Made by a program: the position numbers and the translations under genes
Shown here: piece by piece, positions 1-13,700 of the stretch
Layout of the letters: each line of letters begins with the position of its first letter
Position numbering within the stretch: the stretch's first letter is position 1
Assembly: GCA_023105745.1 (NCBI GenBank)
Contig: JALGQZ010000009.1
Location: forward strand, 33,718,409 to 33,782,408
Direction: 5' to 3'
From: Austropuccinia psidii
Taxonomy: Eukaryota > Basidiomycota > Pucciniomycetes > Pucciniales > Sphaerophragmiaceae
DNA length: 64,000 nucleotides
The notes under the pieces: generated by a model
What the model saw: the letters and a program-made list of their open reading frames with translations, nothing else
What the model was told of the DNA's origin: nothing
Databases searched by the model: none

Positions 1-239
1 ATGATAACTCAGGAGCCGTGACTATATCCAGCCAAGCCAGCTTAAATCCCAATACTAAGCATATAGAGATCCGATACCAGTACGTTAGGGATCTGGTTGT
101 GAAAAAACTGATGGTGGTTAAGCAAGTCGGAACCAATGATATGCTTGCTGATGCACTAACCAAGCCACTGGGAGCTCAGAAGGTCGATAGTATGTGCAAG
201 CAATTACACCTCAAGAATCAAGGAGGAGTGTCGAAGTAA
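1..239 (+). pseudogene. 3' end of copia gag-pol (RNase H C-terminus), left-truncated by window
   Basis: Reads as the last part of the copia polyprotein: the conserved RNase H tail with NTKHIEIRYQYVRD and the terminal LADALTKPLG motif. It equals 4861-5099 of the first full unit except for base 186 (G here, A at 5046), which gives Asp rather than Asn in the KV(D/N)SMCK segment. The rest of the unit lies outside the window; by analogy with the other units it probably has the same internal stops, but this cannot be seen. Confidence 0.9.
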
Positions 240-377
240 GGAGCAAAGAAGAGGTAGCTTGATGTTTGTGATTTCTTTCGGGTAGAAGATCATGGTTCCC
301 CCTCTTTATGCACTTACCGGTCATCATTACAAATTCGCGCTGTCCTGCCTGTTTAGGGAATCTCATGGCAGCATCGA

Positions 378-393
378 TTGAGGGAAGGGAGGA
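378..393 (+). other. Polypurine tract of the copia element
   Basis: A purine run (TTGAGGGAAGGGAGGA) ends immediately before the TG of the LTR at 394, where plus-strand DNA synthesis of an LTR retrotransposon is primed. Equivalent tracts lie at 5238-5253, 10098-10113, 14958-14973 and 19818-19833. Confidence 0.8.
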
Positions 394-940
394 TGTGTTT
401 AAGATAAATAGACGCGAGAGTGCTTGGACTGCCTGGTCACGACTCTTTGCCCTAACTATTCATCACTGAACTAATCCACATTTACAGTTAATCAATCGAA
501 CTCGGGAAGCTATCACTCAGGAGGAGCAATAAGGTACTGGTTATGCTTATTGCTTGAGGGTAGTATAGTTATTAATGTGTCTATTATTCTCAAATCACAA
601 TAGCTTTGTTTCACTAGCTCTAGCTTATTCTCACGTATAGATAGTTACACTGTTCTGCTAGCTCATAGGTGAATATGAGTAATGGTTTCGTATCTAACTC
701 ACTTGCATACTCACTGATGTTGTTTAATGATGTTGCAACAGGCTCAGCTGTTGAACCTCTGAATATATTCATAGGTATATACACATTAGATTATTGACTA
801 TTATAAACAGGTACATTCATTCATGTATTCCAAGATATAACGTACAAGTACTTACTGTGTTTATTTGCTAGCTGCTATTACTGCTACTGTTTTTGTTGAG
901 TTAATTAAAGCAATAAACATCCTAAACTAAAACTCTTGCA
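394..940 (+). repeat. Copia LTR 1 (547 bp)
   Basis: Begins TGTGTTTAAG directly after the polypurine tract and ends CTCTTGCA directly before the primer binding site. The 3' boundary is fixed by the array end at 20380, where the same CTCTTGCA joins unrelated DNA. A TATAAA lies at 802-807 and an AATAAA at 912-917, about 105 bp apart, which would suit a U3 promoter and an R/U5 polyadenylation signal; this regulatory reading is inference. The 5' boundary could be two bases to the right (TGTTTAAG). Confidence 0.9.
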
Positions 941-957
941 TGGTAGCGAAAGTTAGT
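941..957 (+). other. Primer binding site of the copia element
   Basis: TGGTAGCGAAAGTTAG follows the LTR without a gap. TGG is the complement of a tRNA CCA end, and the first eight bases (TGGTAGCG) agree with the initiator-Met tRNA primer site of Ty1-type elements; the rest does not obviously match. Repeated at 5801, 10661 and 15521. Confidence 0.6.
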
Positions 958-1001
958 TGTAATTGCGCTCAATAAAAACAGAGACAGAATAGATTTAGGA
1001 A

Positions 1002-4000
1002 ATGTCGACTGAACATACGACAACTCCGGCCGATCATCCATCCTCAGACGATGAAGGATATAGGACCAAGATTATCACCCTTACCCGAGAAAATTGGGTC
1101 CAGTGGAGCTGCCAATTCGAGAACTTCCTCTTGGGGAAAGGCCACGAATCTCTACTTTCTCCTCCATCTGAAACCGATAAGGTCTCTCTGAAATTCAAAA
1201 AAAGGAATGGGAGCGCCCTAGCTCTTCTATGGACCTGTGTCAGCCCGGATATGCATGGCATACTCCTGGCCAATAAAACGTCCTTCTACGACTCTTGGGA
1301 GGCTCTAGGCAAGACCTGTGGTAAAAACTCTGTCGTCATAATGTGTGAAACATTATTTAAGCTCATCTCAATACAATTCGAGCCTGGTTCCTCCTTGGAA
1401 AAACATATCGATGTCTTCCAAAAAACATATGCTAGCTATCAATCAATAACTCAGAATTCTGAGAATCAAATGGTCATATCCTCTGAAGTTGCTGCTGCTT
1501 TTTTTATTCGAAGCCTCAATCAGGATCGAGAGTTATCAGGACTTATTCCAACTCTGTACGACATCACTCCCTTTGAACTAAACACTGTGTTAAATCGTGT
1601 AGCAGTAGAACATTGCCGTCGAGGCCCAGCATTAGACCAGGTAATGGCATTGGATAAGAAGGAAAAGTCAGATCCAAATAAAAATCCAGCTCGTGGTGGA
1701 CACCGTGGTAGAAGTAAGGTCACTAGTCGAGGTCGTGGTAAAGGGAAAGGAAATCCTCAACCAAAGAAAGAAGATGACTCCTCGAAGAGACTAGACAAAC
1801 TCGAAAAAATGTTTGCTAGATTTGAAGCCACCTCAAAAAATCCTAATGTAAATGTTGTTATGGAATCCTCAAAAGAGCCATCTGCAGACTTCGAACAGTC
1901 AGATTCAGATGCCTACATTGTTGAGGATGAAGTACTTATGTCGGGTTCTGAAATATCCGATCAAATATACTTGGACTCTGGGGCTGGTCGATCTGTAGTG
2001 AATGACCTAAGGAGCCTTACCAATATCGTCAAGGTTCAAAAACAGGTTAACACCTATTCGGAACCCGTAAACATTACTCATCAGGGAGTACTAATATTCC
2101 GAGGAGTTCACATTTCTCCAGTATATTACGCACCCAAAGGAAAAGTCAACCTCCTGTCCATGTCACAGCTTACTGATCACGGACTCAAACCCGTATTTAA
2201 GGGTGGAGCCTTCCTAGTCCTGCAAGGAAAAAGAATCATTGCAAAATTCCATTGCATGGGGAATCTGTTTGCAACAAAACTCCAGTCTCAATGCGTTTTT
2301 TCCCTTCCCGACTCAGAAAAGAAAAGGGACTGGCATTCACTCCTAGGACATCCAAGTGATGAGTATACCAAGAGACTACTTAGTAATAAGAGAATCACTG
2401 GAACTTTCACTTCTTCTAGTGAATGCCAGGTATGCCTTCATGCTAAAATTAAAAGACTACCACACTCCCGGCACTTACCAAGTACTCACTCTCCTTTCAC
2501 CAAGATCCACATGGATACATTGGAAATCTCACCGCCTAGTCGTCAGGGTTATCGTTACGTACTAGCCATAATAGACGATTTCAGTCGTTTTAATCATATT
2601 TACCTAATGACTGAAAAAGGGAAAGCAGAAGCACTTATTAACTCGTTCTTAAATGAATTGAAAAACAAACTTAACATCACACCGGCATATATACATACTG
2701 ACCGAGGGGGTGAATTTGACTCCAACAACTTCAAACGGACCCTGCTTGCAAAAGGGATTTGTCTGGAGCGTGGTCCCGCTCACTCTCCCCAGACCAATGG
2801 AGTTGCTGAACGCTTTAACCAGAGCTTGTTAACCAAAGTCAGGTGTCTACTAGCTCAATCAAACATTCCAATAACTTATTGGGACGAAGCAGCGCTTCAT
2901 GCTTCTCTCCTCTTGAATCACTTACCCCACAGATTTCTGAGTATGAGCTCGCCAAATGATGTACTGCTAAGGGAGTCATCAACGATTCAGCCTACACGCG
3001 ATCTAAATACCTTCCTGCCCTTCGGAATAAAGGTCGTCGTCAAAACTGAGAACCCCAGCAGCAAGGTTAATCCATCTGGCCAAGCAATGAAGGCTCTCAC
3101 ATTTGAGCCTTACTCAGATGCACTCAGAGTCTTAGATGTAGCCACAGGAAAAATTAGAGTAACTCGCGACTACTCTCAACTCAAGTCGGAAACTACCGTC
3201 ATGCTCAGAAAGGACCCATGTGTCCTGCCAATGCAACCAGAAACAACATCTCCTTGAACAACCAGTCTCCCAGTATTAAAGGACTCTCTTCCCCAATTAA
3301 ACTCGCCAGCTACTGACCATCATGAAGTAATCTCTCAAACTTCGATTGAGAATCAATCATTAAGCCATGAGCCATCATCCCAAGCTGTGACCGACCAAAA
3401 CAAAAGGCCTCCTAGGTACACCTATGTTCCCTATTATGAAACCGCGCCGTGTGATGTGTCAAGTCAGGTCAGGGCTCAAAACATCATTGAGGGAACCAAA
3501 CGCCACCGAAGGCCCCCAGACCGCCTCATGCTTGCAGATGTGGTAACATACAAGCAGGCGTTGTCAGATCCGCTTGAGGAAGAGGCCTGGAAGTCAGCCA
3601 TGAAGCAGGAGTATGATTCAATTATGAATCATAGCACGGGAGAATTGGTACCCTATCCGACTGATGGTACAAAAGTAATCGGCGGAATGTGGCGGTTGAC
3701 TCGTAAAAGAAACGAGTTTGGCGAAGTCTACCGTCATAAGGCTCGCTGGGTGGTATTGGGAAACCATCAGGAGCATCTAATTCATTACTTTGATACTTGG
3801 GCATCGGTCGGTCGAAATGAAACCTTTAAGATCATGCTAATTCTAGCTGTTTGCCACGACTAAATACCCTATCAGTTTGATATTGAGACCGCCTTTTTAC
3901 ATGGAAAAATGGACGCGAATGTCTATGTCAAATAGGTTAGGGGCTTTGAAGTTCCTGGGAAGGAACAATGGGTCTGGCGACTAAACAAGTCCTTGTATGG

Positions 4001-5099
4001 TACCAAGCAAGCCCCGAGGATGTGGCAAGCAAAGTTGGTAGAAGTTCTCGATAGTCTAGGAATGAAACCGACAAGAGCAGATGACTCATTATACTCAAAC
4101 AAGGATCGAAGTCTGTTTCTGCATGTCCATGTCGATGATGGTTTCCTGATAGGGAAATGTGAGAAAGAGATAGTGTTTTTCCTCAACGGGCTAAATGCAA
4201 TCTTGAAGCTTAAATACCAAAAGAGACCAACCCATCATCTAGGCTATTGTCTCAACTGGTCGACCAAGGGAATCATCCAGCTGAACCAGAAAGACCTGAT
4301 ATCTCAATTGCTCAAGGACTACGACATGGAGAACAGTCGAAGTGTTAAGACTCCATGCAACAGCAATCTTCTCAAGGAGCTGGAAGTCATTGGTGACCCC
4401 ATCTCAACTACGTCATATCAGCAGGCGATAGGTAGCTTGAACTACCTGGCCCAACACACCCGACCCGACATCTCCTACACTGTAAATGCTCTCTCTAGGT
4501 ATGCAACTCATCCCACAGCAAGACATTGGGTTGCACTCAAGCATCTCTTCCGCTACCTCAAAGGGAGTAGTGGACTCTGCCTACACTACACAAACCAAGA
4601 GAGCCGCTCCAGTGACGGTCTGGTAGGCTGGGCTGATGCAGATTATGCCAATGATCGAGTAGAACGAAAATCCATAACCGGAAATCTGATCACCTATCTT
4701 GGAAATCCTGTATCATGGTTGAGCAAGAAGCAATCTGTTGTTGCTCAGTCTACAACCGAGGCTGAGTTCATCTCTATGAACATTTGTGCAAAGCAGCTTC
4801 GTTGGTTGACCTACTTATTGAACGACTTCGATCAAAGAGTGGCTAAGCCAGTGATCTATAATGATAACTCAGGAGCCGTGACTATATCCAGCCAAGCCAG
4901 CTTAAATCCCAATACTAAGCATATAGAGATCCGATACCAGTACGTTAGGGATCTGGTTGTGAAAAAACTGATGGTGGTTAAGCAAGTCGGAACCAATGAT
5001 ATGCTTGCTGATGCACTAACCAAGCCACTGGGAGCTCAGAAGGTCAATAGTATGTGCAAGCAATTACACCTCAAGAATCAAGGAGGAGTGTCGAAGTAA
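1002..5099 (+). pseudogene. Copia gag-pol polyprotein, unit 1 (three in-frame stops)
   Basis: One reading frame of 1365 codons runs from the ATG 61 bp after the LTR to TAA 5097-5099. It is cut by TGA (3255-3257), TAA (3861-3863) and TAG (3933-3935). Gag (about residues 1-300) lacks a CCHC knuckle and instead has a basic RG/K-rich stretch near 225-255. The protease has DSGA with D325. The integrase has the H/C zinc region (H445, C475, C478) and catalytic D505, D567, E603 (D-D-35-E). The RT carries HVDD at about 1043-1046, and RNase H has GWADADY around D1212. The second and third stops fall inside the RT fingers/palm; the TAG stands where copia RTs usually have Gln before GFE. Without readthrough, the product ends after integrase at 751 residues with no RT. 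Base 5046 is A (Asn variant). Confidence 0.93.
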
Positions 5100-5253
5100 G
5101 GAGCAAAGAAGAGGTAGCTTGATGTTTGTGATTTCTTTCGGGTAGAAGATCATGGTTCCCCCTCTTTATGCACTTACCGGTCATCATTACAAATTCGCGC
5201 TGTCCTGCCTGTTTAGGGAATCTCATGGCAGCATCGATTGAGGGAAGGGAGGA

Positions 5254-5800
5254 TGTGTTTAAGATAAATAGACGCGAGAGTGCTTGGACTGCCTGGTCAC
5301 GACTCTTTGCCCTAACTATTCATCACTGAACTAATCCACATTTACAGTTAATCAATCGAACTCGGGAAGCTATCACTCAGGAGGAGCAATAAGGTACTGG
5401 TTATGCTTATTGCTTGAGGGTAGTATAGTTATTAATGTGTCTATTATTCTCAAATCACAATAGCTTTGTTTCACTAGCTCTAGCTTATTCTCACGTATAG
5501 ATAGTTACACTGTTCTGCTAGCTCATAGGTGAATATGAGTAATGGTTTCGTATCTAACTCACTTGCATACTCACTGATGTTGTTTAATGATGTTGCAACA
5601 GGCTCAGCTGTTGAACCTCTGAATATATTCATAGGTATATACACATTAGATTATTGACTATTATAAACAGGTACATTCATTCATGTATTCCAAGATATAA
5701 CGTACAAGTACTTACTGTGTTTATTTGCTAGCTGCTATTACTGCTACTGTTTTTGTTGAGTTAATTAAAGCAATAAACATCCTAAACTAAAACTCTTGCA
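5254..5800 (+). repeat. Copia LTR 2 (shared by units 1 and 2)
   Basis: Appears identical to LTR 1, offset by 4860 bp. It directly joins the polypurine tract of unit 1 to the primer binding site of unit 2, with no target duplication or spacer between two separate LTRs. Confidence 0.93.
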
Positions 5801-5861
5801 TGGTAGCGAAAGTTAGTTGTAATTGCGCTCAATAAAAACAGAGACAGAATAGATTTAGGAA

Positions 5862-8800
5862 ATGTCGACTGAACATACGACAACTCCGGCCGATCATCCA
5901 TCCTCAGACGATGAAGGATATAGGACCAAGATTATCACCCTTACCCGAGAAAATTGGGTCCAGTGGAGCTGCCAATTCGAGAACTTCCTCTTGGGGAAAG
6001 GCCACGAATCTCTACTTTCTCCTCCATCTGAAACCGATAAGGTCTCTCTGAAATTCAAAAAAAGGAATGGGAGCGCCCTAGCTCTTCTATGGACCTGTGT
6101 CAGCCCGGATATGCATGGCATACTCCTGGCCAATAAAACGTCCTTCTACGACTCTTGGGAGGCTCTAGGCAAGACCTGTGGTAAAAACTCTGTCGTCATA
6201 ATGTGTGAAACATTATTTAAGCTCATCTCAATACAATTCGAGCCTGGTTCCTCCTTGGAAAAACATATCGATGTCTTCCAAAAAACATATGCTAGCTATC
6301 AATCAATAACTCAGAATTCTGAGAATCAAATGGTCATATCCTCTGAAGTTGCTGCTGCTTTTTTTATTCGAAGCCTCAATCAGGATCGAGAGTTATCAGG
6401 ACTTATTCCAACTCTGTAAGACATCACTCCCTTTGAACTAAACACTGTGTTAAATCGTGTAGCAGTAGAACATTGCCGTCGAGGCCCAGCATTAGACCAG
6501 GTAATGGCATTGGATAAGAAGGAAAAGTCAGATCCAAATAAAAATCCAGCTCGTGGTGGACACCGTGGTAGAAGTAAGGTCACTAGTCGAGGTCGTGGTA
6601 AAGGGAAAGGAAATCCTCAACCAAAGAAAGAAGATGACTCCTCGAAGAGACTAGACAAACTCGAAAAAATGTTTGCTAGATTTGAAGCCACCTCAAAAAA
6701 TCCTAATGTAAATGTTGTTATGGAATCCTCAAAAGAGCCATCTGCAGACTTCGAACAGTCAGATTCAGATGCCTACATTGTTGAGGATGAAGTACTTATG
6801 TCGGGTTCTGAAATATCCGATCAAATATACTTGGACTCTGGGGCTGGTCGATCTGTAGTGAATGACCTAAGGAGCCTTACCAATATCGTCAAGGTTCAAA
6901 AACAGGTTAACACCTATTCGGAACCCGTAAACATTACTCATCAGGGAGTACTAATATTCCGAGGAGTTCACATTTCTCCAGTATATTACGCACCCAAAGG
7001 AAAAGTCAACCTCCTGTCCATGTCACAGCTTACTGATCACGGACTCAAACCCGTATTTAAGGGTGGAGCCTTCCTAGTCCTGCAAGGAAAAAGAATCATT
7101 GCAAAATTCCATTGCATGGGGAATCTGTTTGCAACAAAACTCCAGTCTCAATGCGTTTTTTCCCTTCCCGACTCAGAAAAGAAAAGGGACTGGCATTCAC
7201 TCCTAGGACATCCAAGTGATGAGTATACCAAGAGACTACTTAGTAATAAGAGAATCACTGGAACTTTCACTTCTTCTAGTGAATGCCAGGTATGCCTTCA
7301 TGCTAAAATTAAAAGACTACCACACTCCCGGCACTTACCAAGTACTCACTCTCCTTTCACCAAGATCCACATGGATACATTGGAAATCTCACCGCCTAGT
7401 CGTCAGGGTTATCGTTACGTACTAGCCATAATAGACGATTTCAGTCGTTTTAATCATATTTACCTAATGACTGAAAAAGGGAAAGCAGAAGCACTTATTA
7501 ACTCGTTCTTAAATGAATTGAAAAACAAACTTAACATCACACCGGCATATATACATACTGACCGAGGGGGTGAATTTGACTCCAACAACTTCAAACGGAC
7601 CCTGCTTGCAAAAGGGATTTGTCTGGAGCGTGGTCCCGCTCACTCTCCCCAGACCAATGGAGTTGCTGAACGCTTTAACCAGAGCTTGTTAACCAAAGTC
7701 AGGTGTCTACTAGCTCAATCAAACATTCCAATAACTTATTGGGACGAAGCAGCGCTTCATGCTTCTCTCCTCTTGAATCACTTACCCCACAGATTTCTGA
7801 GTATGAGCTCGCCAAATGATGTACTGCTAAGGGAGTCATCAACGATTCAGCCTACACGCGATCTAAATACCTTCCTGCCCTTCGGAATAAAGGTCGTCGT
7901 CAAAACTGAGAACCCCAGCAGCAAGGTTAATCCATCTGGCCAAGCAATGAAGGCTCTCACATTTGAGCCTTACTCAGATGCACTCAGAGTCTTAGATGTA
8001 GCCACAGGAAAAATTAGAGTAACTCGCGACTACTCTCAACTCAAGTCGGAAACTACCGTCATGCTCAGAAAGGACCCATGTGTCCTGCCAATGCAACCAG
8101 AAACAACATCTCCTTGAACAACCAGTCTCCCAGTATTAAAGGACTCTCTTCCCCAATTAAACTCGCCAGCTACTGACCATCATGAAGTAATCTCTCAAAC
8201 TTCGATTGAGAATCAATCATTAAGCCATGAGCCATCATCCCAAGCTGTGACCGACCAAAACAAAAGGCCTCCTAGGTACACCTATGTTCCCTATTATGAA
8301 ACCGCGCCGTGTGATGTGTCAAGTCAGGTCAGGGCTCAAAACATCATTGAGGGAACCAAACGCCACCGAAGGCCCCCAGACCGCCTCATGCTTGCAGATG
8401 TGGTAACATACAAGCAGGCGTTGTCAGATCCGCTTGAGGAAGAGGCCTGGAAGTCAGCCATGAAGCAGGAGTATGATTCAATTATGAATCATAGCACGGG
8501 AGAATTGGTACCCTATCCGACTGATGGTACAAAAGTAATCGGCGGAATGTGGCGGTTGACTCGTAAAAGAAACGAGTTTGGCGAAGTCTACCGTCATAAG
8601 GCTCGCTGGGTGGTATTGGGAAACCATCAGGAGCATCTAATTCATTACTTTGATACTTGGGCATCGGTCGGTCGAAATGAAACCTTTAAGATCATGCTAA
8701 TTCTAGCTGTTTGCCACGACTAAATACCCTATCAGTTTGATATTGAGACCGCCTTTTTACATGGAAAAATGGACGCGAATGTCTATGTCAAATAGGTTAG

Positions 8801-9959
8801 GGGCTTTGAAGTTCCTGGGAAGGAACAATGGGTCTGGCGACTAAACAAGTCCTTGTATGGTACCAAGCAAGCCCCGAGGATGTGGCAAGCAAAGTTGGTA
8901 GAAGTTCTCGATAGTCTAGGAATGAAACCGACAAGAGCAGATGACTCATTATACTCAAACAAGGATCGAAGTCTGTTTCTGCATGTCCATGTCGATGATG
9001 GTTTCCTGATAGGGAAATGTGAGAAAGAGATAGTGTTTTTCCTCAACGGGCTAAATGCAATCTTGAAGCTTAAATACCAAAAGAGACCAACCCATCATCT
9101 AGGCTATTGTCTCAACTGGTCGACCAAGGGAATCATCCAGCTGAACCAGAAAGACCTGATATCTCAATTGCTCAAGGACTACGACATGGAGAACAGTCGA
9201 AGTGTTAAGACTCCATGCAACAGCAATCTTCTCAAGGAGCTGGAAGTCATTGGTGACCCCATCTCAACTACGTCATATCAGCAGGCGATAGGTAGCTTGA
9301 ACTACCTGGCCCAACACACCCGACCCGACATCTCCTACACTGTAAATGCTCTCTCTAGGTATGCAACTCATCCCACAGCAAGACATTGGGTTGCACTCAA
9401 GCATCTCTTCCGCTACCTCAAAGGGAGTAGTGGACTCTGCCTACACTACACAAACCAAGAGAGCCGCTCCAGTGACGGTCTGGTAGGCTGGGCTGATGCA
9501 GATTATGCCAATGATCGAGTAGAACGAAAATCCATAACCGGAAATCTGATCACCTATCTTGGAAATCCTGTATCATGGTTGAGCAAGAAGCAATCTGTTG
9601 TTGCTCAGTCTACAACCGAGGCTGAGTTCATCTCTATGAACATTTGTGCAAAGCAGCTTCGTTGGTTGACCTACTTATTGAACGACTTCGATCAAAGAGT
9701 GGCTAAGCCAGTGATCTATAATGATAACTCAGGAGCCGTGACTATATCCAGCCAAGCCAGCTTAAATCCCAATACTAAGCATATAGAGATCCGATACCAG
9801 TACGTTAGGGATCTGGTTGTGAAAAAACTGATGGTGGTTAAGCAAGTCGGAACCAATGATATGCTTGCTGATGCACTAACCAAGCCACTGGGAGCTCAGA
9901 AGGTCGATAGTATGTGCAAGCAATTACACCTCAAGAATCAAGGAGGAGTGTCGAAGTAA
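5862..9959 (+). pseudogene. Copia gag-pol, unit 2 (four in-frame stops)
   Basis: Same frame and domains as unit 1, with the three shared stops at 8115-8117 (TGA), 8721-8723 (TAA) and 8793-8795 (TAG). It alone has a fourth stop: TAC became TAA at 6417-6419 (C to A at 6419), ending gag after 185 residues. Downstream the frame reopens in the gag C-terminus and continues through protease and integrase. Base 9906 is G (Asp variant). The private stop shows this copy has changed since the units were duplicated. Confidence 0.93.
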
Positions 9960-10113
9960 GGAGCAAAGAAGAGGTAGCTTGATGTTTGTGATTTCTTTCG
10001 GGTAGAAGATCATGGTTCCCCCTCTTTATGCACTTACCGGTCATCATTACAAATTCGCGCTGTCCTGCCTGTTTAGGGAATCTCATGGCAGCATCGATTG
10101 AGGGAAGGGAGGA

Positions 10114-10660
10114 TGTGTTTAAGATAAATAGACGCGAGAGTGCTTGGACTGCCTGGTCACGACTCTTTGCCCTAACTATTCATCACTGAACTAATCCACA
10201 TTTACAGTTAATCAATCGAACTCGGGAAGCTATCACTCAGGAGGAGCAATAAGGTACTGGTTATGCTTATTGCTTGAGGGTAGTATAGTTATTAATGTGT
10301 CTATTATTCTCAAATCACAATAGCTTTGTTTCACTAGCTCTAGCTTATTCTCACGTATAGATAGTTACACTGTTCTGCTAGCTCATAGGTGAATATGAGT
10401 AATGGTTTCGTATCTAACTCACTTGCATACTCACTGATGTTGTTTAATGATGTTGCAACAGGCTCAGCTGTTGAACCTCTGAATATATTCATAGGTATAT
10501 ACACATTAGATTATTGACTATTATAAACAGGTACATTCATTCATGTATTCCAAGATATAACGTACAAGTACTTACTGTGTTTATTTGCTAGCTGCTATTA
10601 CTGCTACTGTTTTTGTTGAGTTAATTAAAGCAATAAACATCCTAAACTAAAACTCTTGCA
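10114..10660 (+). repeat. Copia LTR 3 (shared by units 2 and 3)
   Basis: Appears identical to LTR 1 at twice the 4860-bp offset; joins unit 2 polypurine tract to unit 3 primer binding site. Confidence 0.93.
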
Positions 10661-10721
10661 TGGTAGCGAAAGTTAGTTGTAATTGCGCTCAATAAAAACA
10701 GAGACAGAATAGATTTAGGAA

Positions 10722-13700
10722 ATGTCGACTGAACATACGACAACTCCGGCCGATCATCCATCCTCAGACGATGAAGGATATAGGACCAAGATTATCACCC
10801 TTACCCGAGAAAATTGGGTCCAGTGGAGCTGCCAATTCGAGAACTTCCTCTTGGGGAAAGGCCACGAATCTCTACTTTCTCCTCCATCTGAAACCGATAA
10901 GGTCTCTCTGAAATTCAAAAAAAGGAATGGGAGCGCCCTAGCTCTTCTATGGACCTGTGTCAGCCCGGATATGCATGGCATACTCCTGGCCAATAAAACG
11001 TCCTTCTACGACTCTTGGGAGGCTCTAGGCAAGACCTGTGGTAAAAACTCTGTCGTCATAATGTGTGAAACATTATTTAAGCTCATCTCAATACAATTCG
11101 AGCCTGGTTCCTCCTTGGAAAAACATATCGATGTCTTCCAAAAAACATATGCTAGCTATCAATCAATAACTCAGAATTCTGAGAATCAAATGGTCATATC
11201 CTCTGAAGTTGCTGCTGCTTTTTTTATTCGAAGCCTCAATCAGGATCGAGAGTTATCAGGACTTATTCCAACTCTGTACGACATCACTCCCTTTGAACTA
11301 AACACTGTGTTAAATCGTGTAGCAGTAGAACATTGCCGTCGAGGCCCAGCATTAGACCAGGTAATGGCATTGGATAAGAAGGAAAAGTCAGATCCAAATA
11401 AAAATCCAGCTCGTGGTGGACACCGTGGTAGAAGTAAGGTCACTAGTCGAGGTCGTGGTAAAGGGAAAGGAAATCCTCAACCAAAGAAAGAAGATGACTC
11501 CTCGAAGAGACTAGACAAACTCGAAAAAATGTTTGCTAGATTTGAAGCCACCTCAAAAAATCCTAATGTAAATGTTGTTATGGAATCCTCAAAAGAGCCA
11601 TCTGCAGACTTCGAACAGTCAGATTCAGATGCCTACATTGTTGAGGATGAAGTACTTATGTCGGGTTCTGAAATATCCGATCAAATATACTTGGACTCTG
11701 GGGCTGGTCGATCTGTAGTGAATGACCTAAGGAGCCTTACCAATATCGTCAAGGTTCAAAAACAGGTTAACACCTATTCGGAACCCGTAAACATTACTCA
11801 TCAGGGAGTACTAATATTCCGAGGAGTTCACATTTCTCCAGTATATTACGCACCCAAAGGAAAAGTCAACCTCCTGTCCATGTCACAGCTTACTGATCAC
11901 GGACTCAAACCCGTATTTAAGGGTGGAGCCTTCCTAGTCCTGCAAGGAAAAAGAATCATTGCAAAATTCCATTGCATGGGGAATCTGTTTGCAACAAAAC
12001 TCCAGTCTCAATGCGTTTTTTCCCTTCCCGACTCAGAAAAGAAAAGGGACTGGCATTCACTCCTAGGACATCCAAGTGATGAGTATACCAAGAGACTACT
12101 TAGTAATAAGAGAATCACTGGAACTTTCACTTCTTCTAGTGAATGCCAGGTATGCCTTCATGCTAAAATTAAAAGACTACCACACTCCCGGCACTTACCA
12201 AGTACTCACTCTCCTTTCACCAAGATCCACATGGATACATTGGAAATCTCACCGCCTAGTCGTCAGGGTTATCGTTACGTACTAGCCATAATAGACGATT
12301 TCAGTCGTTTTAATCATATTTACCTAATGACTGAAAAAGGGAAAGCAGAAGCACTTATTAACTCGTTCTTAAATGAATTGAAAAACAAACTTAACATCAC
12401 ACCGGCATATATACATACTGACCGAGGGGGTGAATTTGACTCCAACAACTTCAAACGGACCCTGCTTGCAAAAGGGATTTGTCTGGAGCGTGGTCCCGCT
12501 CACTCTCCCCAGACCAATGGAGTTGCTGAACGCTTTAACCAGAGCTTGTTAACCAAAGTCAGGTGTCTACTAGCTCAATCAAACATTCCAATAACTTATT
12601 GGGACGAAGCAGCGCTTCATGCTTCTCTCCTCTTGAATCACTTACCCCACAGATTTCTGAGTATGAGCTCGCCAAATGATGTACTGCTAAGGGAGTCATC
12701 AACGATTCAGCCTACACGCGATCTAAATACCTTCCTGCCCTTCGGAATAAAGGTCGTCGTCAAAACTGAGAACCCCAGCAGCAAGGTTAATCCATCTGGC
12801 CAAGCAATGAAGGCTCTCACATTTGAGCCTTACTCAGATGCACTCAGAGTCTTAGATGTAGCCACAGGAAAAATTAGAGTAACTCGCGACTACTCTCAAC
12901 TCAAGTCGGAAACTACCGTCATGCTCAGAAAGGACCCATGTGTCCTGCCAATGCAACCAGAAACAACATCTCCTTGAACAACCAGTCTCCCAGTATTAAA
13001 GGACTCTCTTCCCCAATTAAACTCGCCAGCTACTGACCATCATGAAGTAATCTCTCAAACTTCGATTGAGAATCAATCATTAAGCCATGAGCCATCATCC
13101 CAAGCTGTGACCGACCAAAACAAAAGGCCTCCTAGGTACACCTATGTTCCCTATTATGAAACCGCGCCGTGTGATGTGTCAAGTCAGGTCAGGGCTCAAA
13201 ACATCATTGAGGGAACCAAACGCCACCGAAGGCCCCCAGACCGCCTCATGCTTGCAGATGTGGTAACATACAAGCAGGCGTTGTCAGATCCGCTTGAGGA
13301 AGAGGCCTGGAAGTCAGCCATGAAGCAGGAGTATGATTCAATTATGAATCATAGCACGGGAGAATTGGTACCCTATCCGACTGATGGTACAAAAGTAATC
13401 GGCGGAATGTGGCGGTTGACTCGTAAAAGAAACGAGTTTGGCGAAGTCTACCGTCATAAGGCTCGCTGGGTGGTATTGGGAAACCATCAGGAGCATCTAA
13501 TTCATTACTTTGATACTTGGGCATCGGTCGGTCGAAATGAAACCTTTAAGATCATGCTAATTCTAGCTGTTTGCCACGACTAAATACCCTATCAGTTTGA
13601 TATTGAGACCGCCTTTTTACATGGAAAAATGGACGCGAATGTCTATGTCAAATAGGTTAGGGGCTTTGAAGTTCCTGGGAAGGAACAATGGGTCTGGCGA

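Noticed and set aside
1034..1273. Minus-strand and alternate-frame ORFs of 60-87 codons inside each copia unit
   Set aside because: They repeat only because the units repeat, lie opposite the conserved gag-pol frame and show no domain of their own.
3255..3935. Reassigned stop codons (TAA/TAG as Gln) to rescue the copia frame
   Set aside because: All three stop codons occur, other elements in the window are interrupted by all three types, and preserved frames such as the G2 RT block end at ordinary stops. Point mutation explains it better.
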